From: an uncultured Acetobacteraceae bacterium | Lineage (GTDB): Bacteria; Pseudomonadota; Alphaproteobacteria; Acetobacterales; Acetobacteraceae | Direction of reading: 5' to 3' | Assembly: GCA_937873175.1 (NCBI GenBank) | Contig: CALMVT010000602.1 | Coordinates: forward strand, 1 to 39,616 | Length of the DNA: 39,616 nt | Shown here: piece after piece, positions 8,379-16,219 of the stretch | Numbering within the stretch: the first letter of the stretch is position 1 | Layout: each line of letters starts with the position of its first letter | Position numbers and translations under genes: made by a program | The notes under the pieces: model-generated | The model's input: only the letters and a program-made list of their open reading frames with translations | Told to the model about the DNA's origin: nothing | The model's database searches: none

Positions 8379-9260
8379 CTAGTTCGTCATCATGTCCCGC
8401 ATGATCTCCCGCAAGCGCGCGGCGCCCACGGGGCCTTTCACGGCGTCCCGCCACATGGCCTCGGCCACGCGCTGATGGGCGGCGATGGCCTCGTCGGCGC
8501 CGGTGATCATGGCAACCCCGGTCTGCGCCGACGGCAGGCCGTCCGCGTGGAACGGGTTGGCGGCCAGGGTGGCGCGGTCGCGCGTGCGGAAGATGCTGAA
8601 CCCGCTCGCCGTCTCGCTGGACGCGAGCAGGCCGAATTGCAGCCCCATCGGCTCAGTTTCCATCAAGTCGGCAATATTCTGCACCTCCGCCATGGCAACC
8701 CGGCGGCAGCGCATCCGCAGTCCATCGGACAGCTTGAGGCTTCCCAGCACGCCAAGGGCGAGAAAGCTCTGAATCGACTGCGGGGACAAAATCGCGATGA
8801 TGCCCGGGCGGCGCTGCGCGTAGATCCGCTTCCGCGCGGCGAGAATGCCGAGAACCTGGTCGGCGTTGGTGCGGAACGCCGCGCTGTCAGTCCCGGGCTG
8901 AGTGGCAGCCTCGCTCAGGCCATCGGCAATGGCTGCGTCAAACGTGTCGGACGTGGTGAGGTATAGGCACGCGCCGTAGGCTTGCAGCACCTGATCGGCC
9001 GACTCCTCGATCTGCCGGATCCGCTCAAAGTAGCCGACGGACCGGCTGTAGTATTCGACCCCGATGCCCAGCAAGGACAATGGGGAAACCTTCAGCAGCT
9101 CCGCCAAGCGCTTGACCGTGTCAAGCTTGATCACCTCACCTTTTTCATAGCGGTAGAGCGCCGCCCGGGACACGCCGAGCCGCGCCGCAATTTCCTCCGC
9201 CCGCAGGCCGGACTCAAGCCGGTACGCCCGAAGCTGCTGCCCTATCTCTGCAAACCGCAT
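8379..9260 (-). CDS. XRE-family transcriptional regulator with large C-terminal domain
   Basis: The 293-residue product starts with an XRE-type helix-turn-helix at about residues 5-62 (IGQQLRAYRLESGL, then LGVSRAALYRYEKGE as the recognition region). About 220 residues without a named domain follow, probably for ligand sensing or oligomerisation. The ATG at 9260 is preceded by GGAGGTGAAC, an excellent ribosome binding site; this rules out the upstream in-frame ATG at 9296. The 155-bp gap before it holds a perfect 10-bp inverted repeat (9330-9363), a likely operator for autoregulation. Its targets are unknown. The same-strand genes on either side (hyi upstream, Nudix to hisI downstream) are candidates. 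Confidence 0.88.
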   Translation of the reverse strand: MRFAEIGQQLRAYRLESGLRAEEIAARLGVSRAALYRYEKGEVIKLDTVKRLAELLKVSPLSLLGIGVEYYSRSVGYFERIRQIEESADQVLQAYGACLYLTTSDTFDAAIADGLSEAATQPGTDSAAFRTNADQVLGILAARKRIYAQRRPGIIAILSPQSIQSFLALGVLGSLKLSDGLRMRCRRVAMAEVQNIADLMETEPMGLQFGLLASSETASGFSIFRTRDRATLAANPFHADGLPSAQTGVAMITGADEAIAAHQRVAEAMWRDAVKGPVGAARLREIMRDMMTN

Positions 9261-9329
9261 GTTCACCTCCAACCGGGCAAAGGGCAGACACTGCAACCAC
9301 CCTTCCGGAGGCGACTCTCTTAACAGCCG

Positions 9330-9363
9330 GAAGTTGATTCGTCGTTATCTTACAATCAACTTC
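9330..9363. promoter_or_regulatory. Perfect 10-bp inverted repeat, probable operator
   Basis: GAAGTTGATT at 9330-9339 and AATCAACTTC at 9354-9363 are exact reverse complements separated by 14 bp, so half-site centres lie about 24 bp apart (just over two helical turns). It sits in an AT-rich gap 70 bp upstream of the XRE regulator start. The AT-rich arms and absence of a T-run argue against a terminator for hyi. Binding by the adjacent regulator is inferred from position. Confidence 0.6.
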
Positions 9364-9414
9364 GCAGAAATAAAGTGAGATATGCCGCCTAAATCGTGCA
9401 TGCCCCTCTAAATT

Positions 9415-10194
9415 TCAGACACCATAGTGATCCCGCCACTTAAGCCCCGCCACCGTGTCGCCCGCTGGACGGTACTCGCAGCCGACCCATCCCGCGTATC
9501 CCAGAGCGTCGATACGGCCAAGAACGTATTCCCAGCCGATCTCGCCAGTGCCGGGCTCGTGGCGTCCGGGCACGTCGGCCAGTTGCATATGGGCGATGCT
9601 GGGCAGCAACGCCTCCATCCGCTTCGTCACATCGCCTTCGGTCACTTGACAGTGATAGATGTCGAATTGCAGTCCCACCCTTTCGAAGCCGAGCGCCGCC
9701 ACGACATCGGCGCCCTGTCCCATCGTGTTCAGGAAGAAGCCGGGCATGTCGCGGTGGTTGATAGGTTCGATCACGATCTTCACGCCTTGCGCCGCCGCCT
9801 GCTCGGCCGCCCAGGATAGGTTGGCGACATACAGCGCCGCCGCGGTGCCGCGCGCCACCCCGGCCGGCACGATCCCTGCCATGCAATGCACCAGGTCGCA
9901 GCCGAGCGTCCCGGCGTAATCCAACGCGGTTTTCACCGCGTCGCGGAACTCCGCCCCGCGGCCCGGCAGGCAGGCGATGCCGCGCTCGCCGCCTGCCCAG
10001 TCGCCCGGCGGCATGTTGAACAGAACTTGCCGCAAACCGGCGTCGTCGAGCCGCTGGCGGATCTCGGCGGCGGGGTGGTCATAGGGAAACAGGAACTCGA
10101 CACCTTTGAACCCGGCCTTCGCCGCGGCGTCGAACCGCTGGAGAAAGGGCACTTCGTTGAACATCATCGAAAGGTTGGCGGCCAAGCGCGGCAT
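9415..10194 (-). CDS. hyi: Hydroxypyruvate isomerase / 2-oxo-tetronate isomerase family
   Basis: A TIM-barrel enzyme of the xylose isomerase-like superfamily that interconverts hydroxypyruvate and tartronate semialdehyde, or related 2-oxo-tetronates (OtnI). From ATG 10194 the product has 259 residues, typical for the family. Visible are the N-terminal LAANLSMMFNE, the catalytic Glu segment IEPINHRDMPGFF, and the C-terminal GCEYRPAG with the second catalytic Glu. AGGAGG seven bases before the ATG fixes this start over the upstream one at 10227. It is alone here, without glyoxylate carboligase or tartronate semialdehyde reductase, so the exact substrate is uncertain. It is divergent from the AI-2E-type permease gene. 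Confidence 0.9.
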   Translation of the reverse strand: MPRLAANLSMMFNEVPFLQRFDAAAKAGFKGVEFLFPYDHPAAEIRQRLDDAGLRQVLFNMPPGDWAGGERGIACLPGRGAEFRDAVKTALDYAGTLGCDLVHCMAGIVPAGVARGTAAALYVANLSWAAEQAAAQGVKIVIEPINHRDMPGFFLNTMGQGADVVAALGFERVGLQFDIYHCQVTEGDVTKRMEALLPSIAHMQLADVPGRHEPGTGEIGWEYVLGRIDALGYAGWVGCEYRPAGDTVAGLKWRDHYGV

Positions 10195-10285
10195 GGAGGT
10201 CCTCCTGTTTTGAACCAGGCTAACCATCGGCCTGGCCTAGAACAACCAGTTGCTTTCCACGAAGGAGCAGCCGATACCGCCGGGC

Positions 10286-11356
10286 ATGAAGCAGCCCACG
10301 GACCTGGTGGCGGAACGTCTGCTGATGGGGCTTTTGCTTGTCGGCATCGCGGTCGGCTGCGTGCTCGTGCTGCACCCGTTCCTGTCGGCGATCCTGTGGG
10401 CGGCGATTCTGGTTTATACCACCTGGCCGGTGTTCATCTGGGTACGGACCCACCTTCGCGCGAGCCGCGGCTGGGCGGCGGGGATCATGGTGCTGCTCAC
10501 AACCGTGCTGATCGTGCTGCCGCTGGCGCTGGCCGCGCCCGCCGGGGCGGACGACGTGAACCAGCTCCGCAACTCGATCGAGGCCGCGCTCAGCGCCGGC
10601 CTGCCCGGTGCGCCCAGATGGCTGGGCAGCATCCCGCTCATCGGCGCAACCTTGGCGGATTACTGGAATGTTTGGGCGGCGGACCTCAGCGTCATGGTCA
10701 GCTTCTTCAAGCCCTACTTCGGCATCATCGCGGAGAATGGGCTGACCGTGCTGCTCGGCATCGCCGGCGGCCTCCTGCAATTCCTCATTGCGCTTGTGAT
10801 CGCGTTCTTTTTCTGGGCATCGGGAGACAGCCTGGGCGCTTACCTCAACCGCATCGTGCACCGGATCGCCGGTGACCACGCGGCGCGGCTGGTGGACGTC
10901 ACCGGGCTGACCGTACGGGGCACCGTGTATGGCATCCTGGGCACGGCCGTCGTGCAGGGGCTGCTGACCGCGTTCGGGCTTTGGCTGTCGGGCGTGCCGC
11001 GCCCGCTGCTGCTTGGCGCCACGGCCGGGTTCCTGTCGGTGCTGCCGATCGGCGCGCCGGTGGTCTGGATTCCCGCGACACTTTGGCTGCTCAGCACGGG
11101 GCATACCGGCTGGGGCATCTTTCTCGGCACCTATGGGCTGGTCGCCATCAGCGGGTCGGACAACATCATCCGGCCCTATTTCATCTCGCGCGGGGCGGAG
11201 CTGCCGTTCCTGCTGACCATCCTGGGCGTGCTGGGCGGCGCCTTGGCGTTCGGGCTGCTGGGCATCTTCGTCGGCCCTGTCCTGCTGGGTGTCGGCTACA
11301 CCCTAGTGGCGGAGTTCGCCGGCCTGGACAGCACCCGGACATATCGCAACGGGTGA
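10286..11356 (+). CDS. AI-2E family transporter (PerM/YhhQ-type permease)
   Basis: The roughly 356-residue membrane protein has paired hydrophobic segments near its N-terminus. A less hydrophobic middle with an amphipathic stretch (DDVNQLRNSIEAAL) follows, then a cluster of helices including FLSVLPIGAPVVWIPA and ISGSDNIIRPYFIS, both family hallmarks. Members have been linked to autoinducer-2 export in E. coli (TqsA) and to Na+/H+ antiport in others, so substrate should be left open. The ATG at 10286 is the first good start; a TTG at 10250 is an alternative, and AAGGAG lies between the two. The stop overlaps the yraN start (TGATG). Confidence 0.88.
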   Translation: MKQPTDLVAERLLMGLLLVGIAVGCVLVLHPFLSAILWAAILVYTTWPVFIWVRTHLRASRGWAAGIMVLLTTVLIVLPLALAAPAGADDVNQLRNSIEAALSAGLPGAPRWLGSIPLIGATLADYWNVWAADLSVMVSFFKPYFGIIAENGLTVLLGIAGGLLQFLIALVIAFFFWASGDSLGAYLNRIVHRIAGDHAARLVDVTGLTVRGTVYGILGTAVVQGLLTAFGLWLSGVPRPLLLGATAGFLSVLPIGAPVVWIPATLWLLSTGHTGWGIFLGTYGLVAISGSDNIIRPYFISRGAELPFLLTILGVLGGALAFGLLGIFVGPVLLGVGYTLVAEFAGLDSTRTYRNG

Positions 11357-11742
11357 TGGCGGAGCATCCTGGCAACCGTGCCGCCCGCGGTCGGACGGCG
11401 CAGGCACGCGGCATCACCGCCGAACAGGCGGCCTGCACGGCGCTTGAGCGCGACGGCTGGACCGTGCTGGCCCGGCGCCTGCGCACGGCCGCCGGCGAGA
11501 TCGACGTGGTTGCCGAGCGTGACGGGTTGCTGGCCTTCATCGAGGTGAAGGCGCGTCCGGACCTGCTGACGGCAGCCGCCGCCTTGGGACAGCGTCAGCG
11601 CGCCCGGCTGCTGGCGGCGGGCGAGATCGCACTGGCCGACAACCCCGGCTGGGGCCGCGCCGGCGTGCGGTTCGATGTGCTGCTGGTCGATGGCGCGGGC
11701 CGGGTGCGCCGCGTGGCTGACGCTTTCCGCAGCGAGGGCTAA
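11356..11742 (+). CDS. yraN: YraN family protein (UPF0102)
   Basis: A 128-residue protein with the restriction-endonuclease-like core of the UPF0102 family: GEIDVVAERDGLLAFIEVKAR carries the conserved E-I-D and E-V-K residues that form the nuclease-type acidic site. Cellular role is not established, although the fold suggests nucleic acid processing. Its ATG shares a base with the permease stop (TGATG). Its end overlaps the end of comM by 4 bp on the opposite strand. YraN being read convergently with ComM, an ATPase active on DNA, is suggestive but no proof of a joint role. Confidence 0.93.
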   Translation: MAEHPGNRAARGRTAQARGITAEQAACTALERDGWTVLARRLRTAAGEIDVVAERDGLLAFIEVKARPDLLTAAAALGQRQRARLLAAGEIALADNPGWGRAGVRFDVLLVDGAGRVRRVADAFRSEG

Positions 11743-13244
11743 CCCGGGCGCCCGAGGACGCGGGCGCGGTAGGCGAGCGCCTCCGCCACGTCGGCCCGAC
11801 GCACGGCGGCTACGCCCGCCAAGTCGGCAATGGTGCGCGCCACGCGCAGCACCCGGGTGAAGCCGCGGGCGGACAGCCGCAGCTTGTCAGCAACGCCTTC
11901 GGCCAGTTGCCGGGCTTCCGGATGCAGCTCGATCAGCCCAAGTTCCGCTTCGGCGTTGCTCGCCGGCCCATCGTTGCCGTAGCGGGCGGTCTGCGCCGCG
12001 CGGGCCGCGGCGACGCGGCTGGCCACCGCGGCGGTCGGCTCCCCGGGCGGGGCGCGGGACAGCTCGGTCGGCGGCACCGGCTGCACGTGCACGGTCACGT
12101 CGATGCGGTCCAGCAGCGGGCCGCTGATGCGGGACAGGTAGTCCTCCCCGCAACGCGGCGCGCGGCTGCACGCGCGGGCGGCGTCGCCGAGATAGCCGCA
12201 CCGGCACGGGTTCATCGCGGCGATAAGCTGGAACCGTGCGGGGTAGGTGACGTGGGCCAGGGCACGGGCCACCGTGGTGCGCCCGCTTTCCAGCGGCTGG
12301 CGCAAGGACTCCAGCGCCGGGCGGGGAAACTCCGGCAGCTCGTCTAGGAACAGCACGCCGCGGTGCGCCAGGCTGACCTCGCCGGGCTTGGCACGCTGGC
12401 CGCCGCCGGTGAGCGCCGCCTGCGACGCGCCGTGGTGCGGCTCGCGGTAGGGCGGGCGCATGACCAGCCGCCCGCCGTCCAGCAGCCCGGCCACGCTGTG
12501 GATCATGCTGACCTCCAGCGCATCGACCGGGCGCAGGTCGGGCAAGAGCCAGGGCATGCGGGCGGCAAGCATGGACTTTCCCGCGCCGGGCGGGCCGATC
12601 AGCATCATGTTGTGCCCGCCGGCGGCGGCAATCTCCAGCGCGCGCTTGGCGGTTTCCATGCCGCGCACCTCGGCCAGGTCCGGCCCGGCCTCGCTCGGCT
12701 GGGTGCCGGCGGGTTCGGGCGGCGAAAGCACCTGGCTGCCGCGGAAATGGTTGATCACCGATAGCAGGTCAGGCGCGGCCAGGATTTCGATGCGGCCGGC
12801 CCAGGCGGCCTCACCGCCCTGCGAAGCCGGGCAGATCAGCCCGAGGTCGCGGGCCGACGCCGACATCGCGGCCGGCAGCACCCCGGCAACGGCGTGGATG
12901 GCGCCGTCGAGCGAGAGTTCGCCCAAGGCCGCGTAGGCCGCCACCTCGTCGTGCGGCAGCACGTCCATCGCCGCCAGCACGCCGAGCGCGATGGGAAGGT
13001 CGAAATGGCTGCCCTCTTTCAGCAAATCCGCCGGTGCCAGGTTGATCAGCACGCGCTTGGGCGGCAGGGACAGGCCCATGGCGGTCAGCGCCGCGCGCAC
13101 CCTTTCCCGTGCCTCGCCCACCGCCTTGTCAGGAAGACCTACCACCAGAAAGGCGGGTAGTCCGGAGGAGATCTGAACTTGGACCTCGACCGGAACCGCC
13201 TCGATACCGCTGAAGGCGAAGCTGCGGATACGGGCGAGGCTCAC
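11739..13244 (-). CDS. comM: ComM/YifB-family Mg-chelatase-like AAA ATPase
   Basis: The 501-residue product has an N-terminal ChlI/Lon-like domain (about 1-165), an AAA+ Mg-chelatase module with Walker A GPPGAGKS at 217-224 and Walker B GVLFLDELPEF, and a C-terminal Mg-chelatase helical domain. A cysteine group (NPCRCGYLGD, then CSRAPRC) lies between, as in other family members. ComM is a hexameric branch-migration helicase that promotes DNA integration in natural transformation. The start is GTG at 13244 and overlaps the deacetylase stop in GTGA. No other competence gene is seen here. Confidence 0.95.
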   Translation of the reverse strand: MSLARIRSFAFSGIEAVPVEVQVQISSGLPAFLVVGLPDKAVGEARERVRAALTAMGLSLPPKRVLINLAPADLLKEGSHFDLPIALGVLAAMDVLPHDEVAAYAALGELSLDGAIHAVAGVLPAAMSASARDLGLICPASQGGEAAWAGRIEILAAPDLLSVINHFRGSQVLSPPEPAGTQPSEAGPDLAEVRGMETAKRALEIAAAGGHNMMLIGPPGAGKSMLAARMPWLLPDLRPVDALEVSMIHSVAGLLDGGRLVMRPPYREPHHGASQAALTGGGQRAKPGEVSLAHRGVLFLDELPEFPRPALESLRQPLESGRTTVARALAHVTYPARFQLIAAMNPCRCGYLGDAARACSRAPRCGEDYLSRISGPLLDRIDVTVHVQPVPPTELSRAPPGEPTAAVASRVAAARAAQTARYGNDGPASNAEAELGLIELHPEARQLAEGVADKLRLSARGFTRVLRVARTIADLAGVAAVRRADVAEALAYRARVLGRPG

Positions 13245-14272
13245 GCGCCGTAGGCCGAAAGGAAGGTTTGCAGCAAGGCACCGAGCAGGGCGGTGTTGTA
13301 GCCGCCCTCTTGGATGATCGCCGCCGGCAGGCCCAGCGCCGCGATGCGCCGCGCGGCCTGGGCAAAACCGCCCTCGGTAACTTGCAAGTAGCCCAACGGT
13401 TCATCCTTTGATGCGTCGAACCCCAGGCTGAGCACCAGCGCATCGGCGCGGAATCGTCGGACCGCCGCAAGCCCGGCATCCAGCGCGTCGAGCCAGCCCG
13501 CATCCGCGGTCCCGGCCGGCAGCGGCAGGTTAAGGTTGCATCCGGCGCCCGGCCCGGCGCCGCGCTCGCCAGCGTGGCCGACATACCAGGGATAGTAGCC
13601 GGTTGGGTCGCCGTGCACGGACGCGAACAGCACGTCGCCGCGGTCCCAGAACACGCCCTGCGTGCCGTTGCCGTGGTGGCTGTCGATGTCCAGCACGGCA
13701 ACGCGCGCCGCCCCTCGGTCCCGTAGCCGCTGTGCTGCGATGGCCGCGTTGTTCAGGTAGCAATGCCCGCCCGCCCGGGCCGGGTAGGCGTGGTGCCCCG
13801 GCGGGCGCGTCAGGGCGTAGGCCGTTCCGCCCCCCGCCGCCAGATCCGCCGCCGCGACGGCGCACGCGGCCGCCGCCGCGGCGGCGGGCCAGGTTTCCGC
13901 GGCGATGGGGCAGGAGGTGTCGGCGGTGAACCAGCCGAGCTGGCCGACCACCATTGGGCTTGGCTGCGCGCCATTGGCCAGCATTTCCGGGGAAGGGTGG
14001 ATGTTGGGTACCAGCTCCGGCCCATGGTCCGATAGGCGGTCCCAGGCGGCGGGAGCGTCGCGCAGGAAGTCCAGGTAGGCGGGCGCGTGCACTGCTTCCA
14101 ACGCCGCGCGGTCCACCGCGGTGGGCCGTTGGAGGTGCAAGCCGAGCGCCCGGCAGCCGTCCAGCAGCGCCTCGGCCCGGGCCGGCACCTCGAAGTTGGG
14201 GCGGACGACGCCGCGCTGCAGAAAGAAGCACGGGGCGTGCCGAAGCTGCGCCGGGTCCCAGAATACCTTCAA
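13241..14272 (-). CDS. Histone-deacetylase-like amidohydrolase (acetylpolyamine deacetylase type)
   Basis: A zinc deacetylase of the arginase/HDAC fold. Bacterial members with this length and the N-terminus KVFWDPAQLRHAP usually remove acetyl groups from polyamines or lysine side chains. The active-site pieces are complete: PPGHHA (His pair near 160-161), DIDSHHGNGTQ (zinc ligands about D197 and H199), GFDASKDEP (third ligand about D286) and EGGY with the catalytic Tyr near 325. I chose TTG 14272, which follows GAGGTG closely and matches the family start, giving 343 residues. An in-frame ATG at 14353 would add 27 residues. Its stop overlaps comM. Confidence 0.9.
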   Translation of the reverse strand: MKVFWDPAQLRHAPCFFLQRGVVRPNFEVPARAEALLDGCRALGLHLQRPTAVDRAALEAVHAPAYLDFLRDAPAAWDRLSDHGPELVPNIHPSPEMLANGAQPSPMVVGQLGWFTADTSCPIAAETWPAAAAAAACAVAAADLAAGGGTAYALTRPPGHHAYPARAGGHCYLNNAAIAAQRLRDRGAARVAVLDIDSHHGNGTQGVFWDRGDVLFASVHGDPTGYYPWYVGHAGERGAGPGAGCNLNLPLPAGTADAGWLDALDAGLAAVRRFRADALVLSLGFDASKDEPLGYLQVTEGGFAQAARRIAALGLPAAIIQEGGYNTALLGALLQTFLSAYGA

Positions 14273-14380
14273 TCGCACCTCGCAACCGGCATTGTCGTTC
14301 GACCAGCGTAACACATGCAAGGCGCCGCGTGATGCCCGATTTGCGTCGTCCAAATGCCTGCGTGAAGCCGGGCGCCCCGG

Positions 14381-14863
14381 TTACAGCACCACTCGGCCGC
14401 CGAATGCCCGGATCAGGACGACGGACGCCAGGCAAACGACCACGACGAGCGACAGCCCCCAGCGTAGCCACATGTAGCGATGCGGCACCAAGCCGCGCCG
14501 CGCGGCCTGCCCTTCCACGGCGGTGGTTGCGACGAACCCGGCCGTCAGCACCAGCAGCCCCGTGGTGGGCAAGCCGATGAACGTCACCAGCATCGCCGCC
14601 CAGCCGATCAGCGACGGCACGACGCCCAGGCCGAACCGAGCGCGCTGCGCCCGTTCGGACGCCGTGCTGCTCTCGTCAAGCGCGAAACCCCAATGCACCC
14701 CGCCCAGAAAGGCCAGGATGGTCGCGCCGTAGGCCACCAAGGCGAGCAGCGAGCGGGTCGAGCCATCGCTCGAAAGGCTGAGTGCGCCCAGGCTGCACAA
14801 CACGAAGGGCAGAAGCCCAGCTAATCCCAACAGGATGGCAAAGCGCGGCAGCGGCCGGGTCAT
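14381..14863 (-). CDS. DUF3429 membrane protein
   Basis: A 160-residue integral membrane protein with about five hydrophobic segments, at about residues 8-29, 39-60, 80-97, 101-115 and 133-153. The segment AFLGGVHWGFAL between helices is the recognisable DUF3429 signature. Function is unknown. The ATG at 14863 has GGAG seven bases upstream and replaces a longer open frame that runs into the glycosyltransferase gene. It starts 41 bp after the glycosyltransferase stop and ends 108 bp before the deacetylase, on the same strand. Confidence 0.88.
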   Translation of the reverse strand: MTRPLPRFAILLGLAGLLPFVLCSLGALSLSSDGSTRSLLALVAYGATILAFLGGVHWGFALDESSTASERAQRARFGLGVVPSLIGWAAMLVTFIGLPTTGLLVLTAGFVATTAVEGQAARRGLVPHRYMWLRWGLSLVVVVCLASVVLIRAFGGRVVL

Positions 14864-14904
14864 GGCAAGCTCCGGAAAAGGTGGAGGTGGTGGCCCCCTG
14901 CGGC

Positions 14905-16101
14905 TTAATCGCCGCTTCCGAATCGTGCAACTCCGCCAAGGGCCGGGCGCCGCACTTCGCGCCGCCGCACAACCAGCGCGGGACGCCAGGACAGGGAAAC
15001 CGCGGCGAGGTAGGGCAGGGACTGCACAAACAGTGCGGCGCACCAAACAAGCGCCTGCCAAGCTGCACCATGCACGGCCGCGACCCAGGTCAGGGCGGCC
15101 CAGCTTGCCAGCAAGAGTGCAAGCTCTTCCGGCAACAAATTGCCCGGCGCAAGCTCCGGGCACGCGGCATCTTGGCAGGGCACCCCCTTGCCCAGCAGGG
15201 CGTTCCAAAATGCCCGGGCCGCCGTGTGGCTCAACGCCAGGTCCGTGATCACCGCGCCGACCCGGGCGCCGCGCATACGGGCCACCTTGCCCGCCAGCAA
15301 GGCCACCGCGAGCAGGGCGCACAGCACGCGCGAGGTCCCGATCTGCCCGGACGCCGTGACCAAGCCGAACGACAACGTCAGGTCGGTCAGCAACAGCAGC
15401 AGGCTGAGCGCATCGCCCGCCCACCGAAACCCGCCAACGATCATGCGCCGGCGCTGCGGCCAAGTCAGCGTGTGGTCGAACAGCGGCAACAGCCAGTGCT
15501 TGCGGCCGATCTGCGCCGCGCCGTAAGCCTGCCGGGCGGCTTGCTGGCGTGCATCCGCGAAGTCGGCCGGGCCGAGATCAACGGGCGGCACCGGCTCGGC
15601 CGAAAGCCACCGCGCCTGCGACAAGGCAAGGTCAAGCGCCGCATCCTCGGCGACGGTCCACTCCGCCCAACCGCCGACGCCGTCCAACGCCGCCTTGCGC
15701 AGCAGGCAAGGGGACCGCACGACGCCTACCCTCGGGTCGGCGAACTCCGGCACGGCGTCCTGCAGCCAGTTGCGCGTCACAGAAGCGTCGAGTCCGAGCA
15801 CGGCCACGACCTCGGCCCGGTCGGTGGCCTGCACGCGGGCGAAATTCAGCGCGCCGGCCCGGCCGGCGGGCCAAGGCCCCAGGTGAAAGAAACGGAACCG
15901 GGCGCCGCGGCGGGCGCACTCCTTCGCCACCGGCTCCCACGTTTCGGGGTCGGGCGTGTTGTGGTCCACGACGAGCACCTCGTATGCCGGGTAGTCGAGT
16001 TCCGCAAGCAAGGCCAGGGCGTTGCGCACCCGGTCCGGCGGCTCGTTGCAGATCGGCACGTGGATAGAGACCATGGGCAGCGGGGGAGGGCGATCAGGCA
16101 T
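14905..16101 (-). CDS. Family 2 glycosyltransferase, shortened and with altered catalytic motifs
   Basis: The 398-residue product resembles membrane GT2 enzymes of the cellulose-synthase-like type. It has SIHVPICNEPPDRV, then VLVVDHNTPDPETWEPV, RAGALNFA, GGWAEWTVAEDAALDL and several C-terminal membrane helices. Compared with the family pattern as I recall it, the DxD position reads GLD (103-105) and QxxRW reads QAARQ (187-191). About 45-50 residues normally found between the DPRVGVV region and the GGWAEW region (here 121-150) are also absent. The first Asp (about 46) and the ED pair (152-153) remain. It may act on an unusual sugar or be inactive. The ATG at 16101 lacks a clear ribosome binding site. 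Confidence 0.82.
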   Translation of the reverse strand: MPDRPPPLPMVSIHVPICNEPPDRVRNALALLAELDYPAYEVLVVDHNTPDPETWEPVAKECARRGARFRFFHLGPWPAGRAGALNFARVQATDRAEVVAVLGLDASVTRNWLQDAVPEFADPRVGVVRSPCLLRKAALDGVGGWAEWTVAEDAALDLALSQARWLSAEPVPPVDLGPADFADARQQAARQAYGAAQIGRKHWLLPLFDHTLTWPQRRRMIVGGFRWAGDALSLLLLLTDLTLSFGLVTASGQIGTSRVLCALLAVALLAGKVARMRGARVGAVITDLALSHTAARAFWNALLGKGVPCQDAACPELAPGNLLPEELALLLASWAALTWVAAVHGAAWQALVWCAALFVQSLPYLAAVSLSWRPALVVRRREVRRPALGGVARFGSGD

Positions 16102-16219
16102 GACAACGCATCCGGATGGGCCTGTTTGCTACAGCGCCAGTGCGGCCGTTATCAGGCCATATCGTGTCCGAAACAAGGCAGGCCCTGACTTTTCCTCGCG
16201 GCACCCTATGCTGGAGAGC

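Noticed and set aside
10215-10235. CCAGGC/GCCTGG dyad between hyi and the permease gene
   Set aside because: Only six base pairs of GC-rich sequence. No nearby regulator or second copy, so it is not strong enough to call an operator.
10286-11356. A quorum-sensing role for the AI-2E family permease
   Set aside because: The family name comes from one E. coli member. No luxS or lsr-type gene is present here, and other members transport cations.
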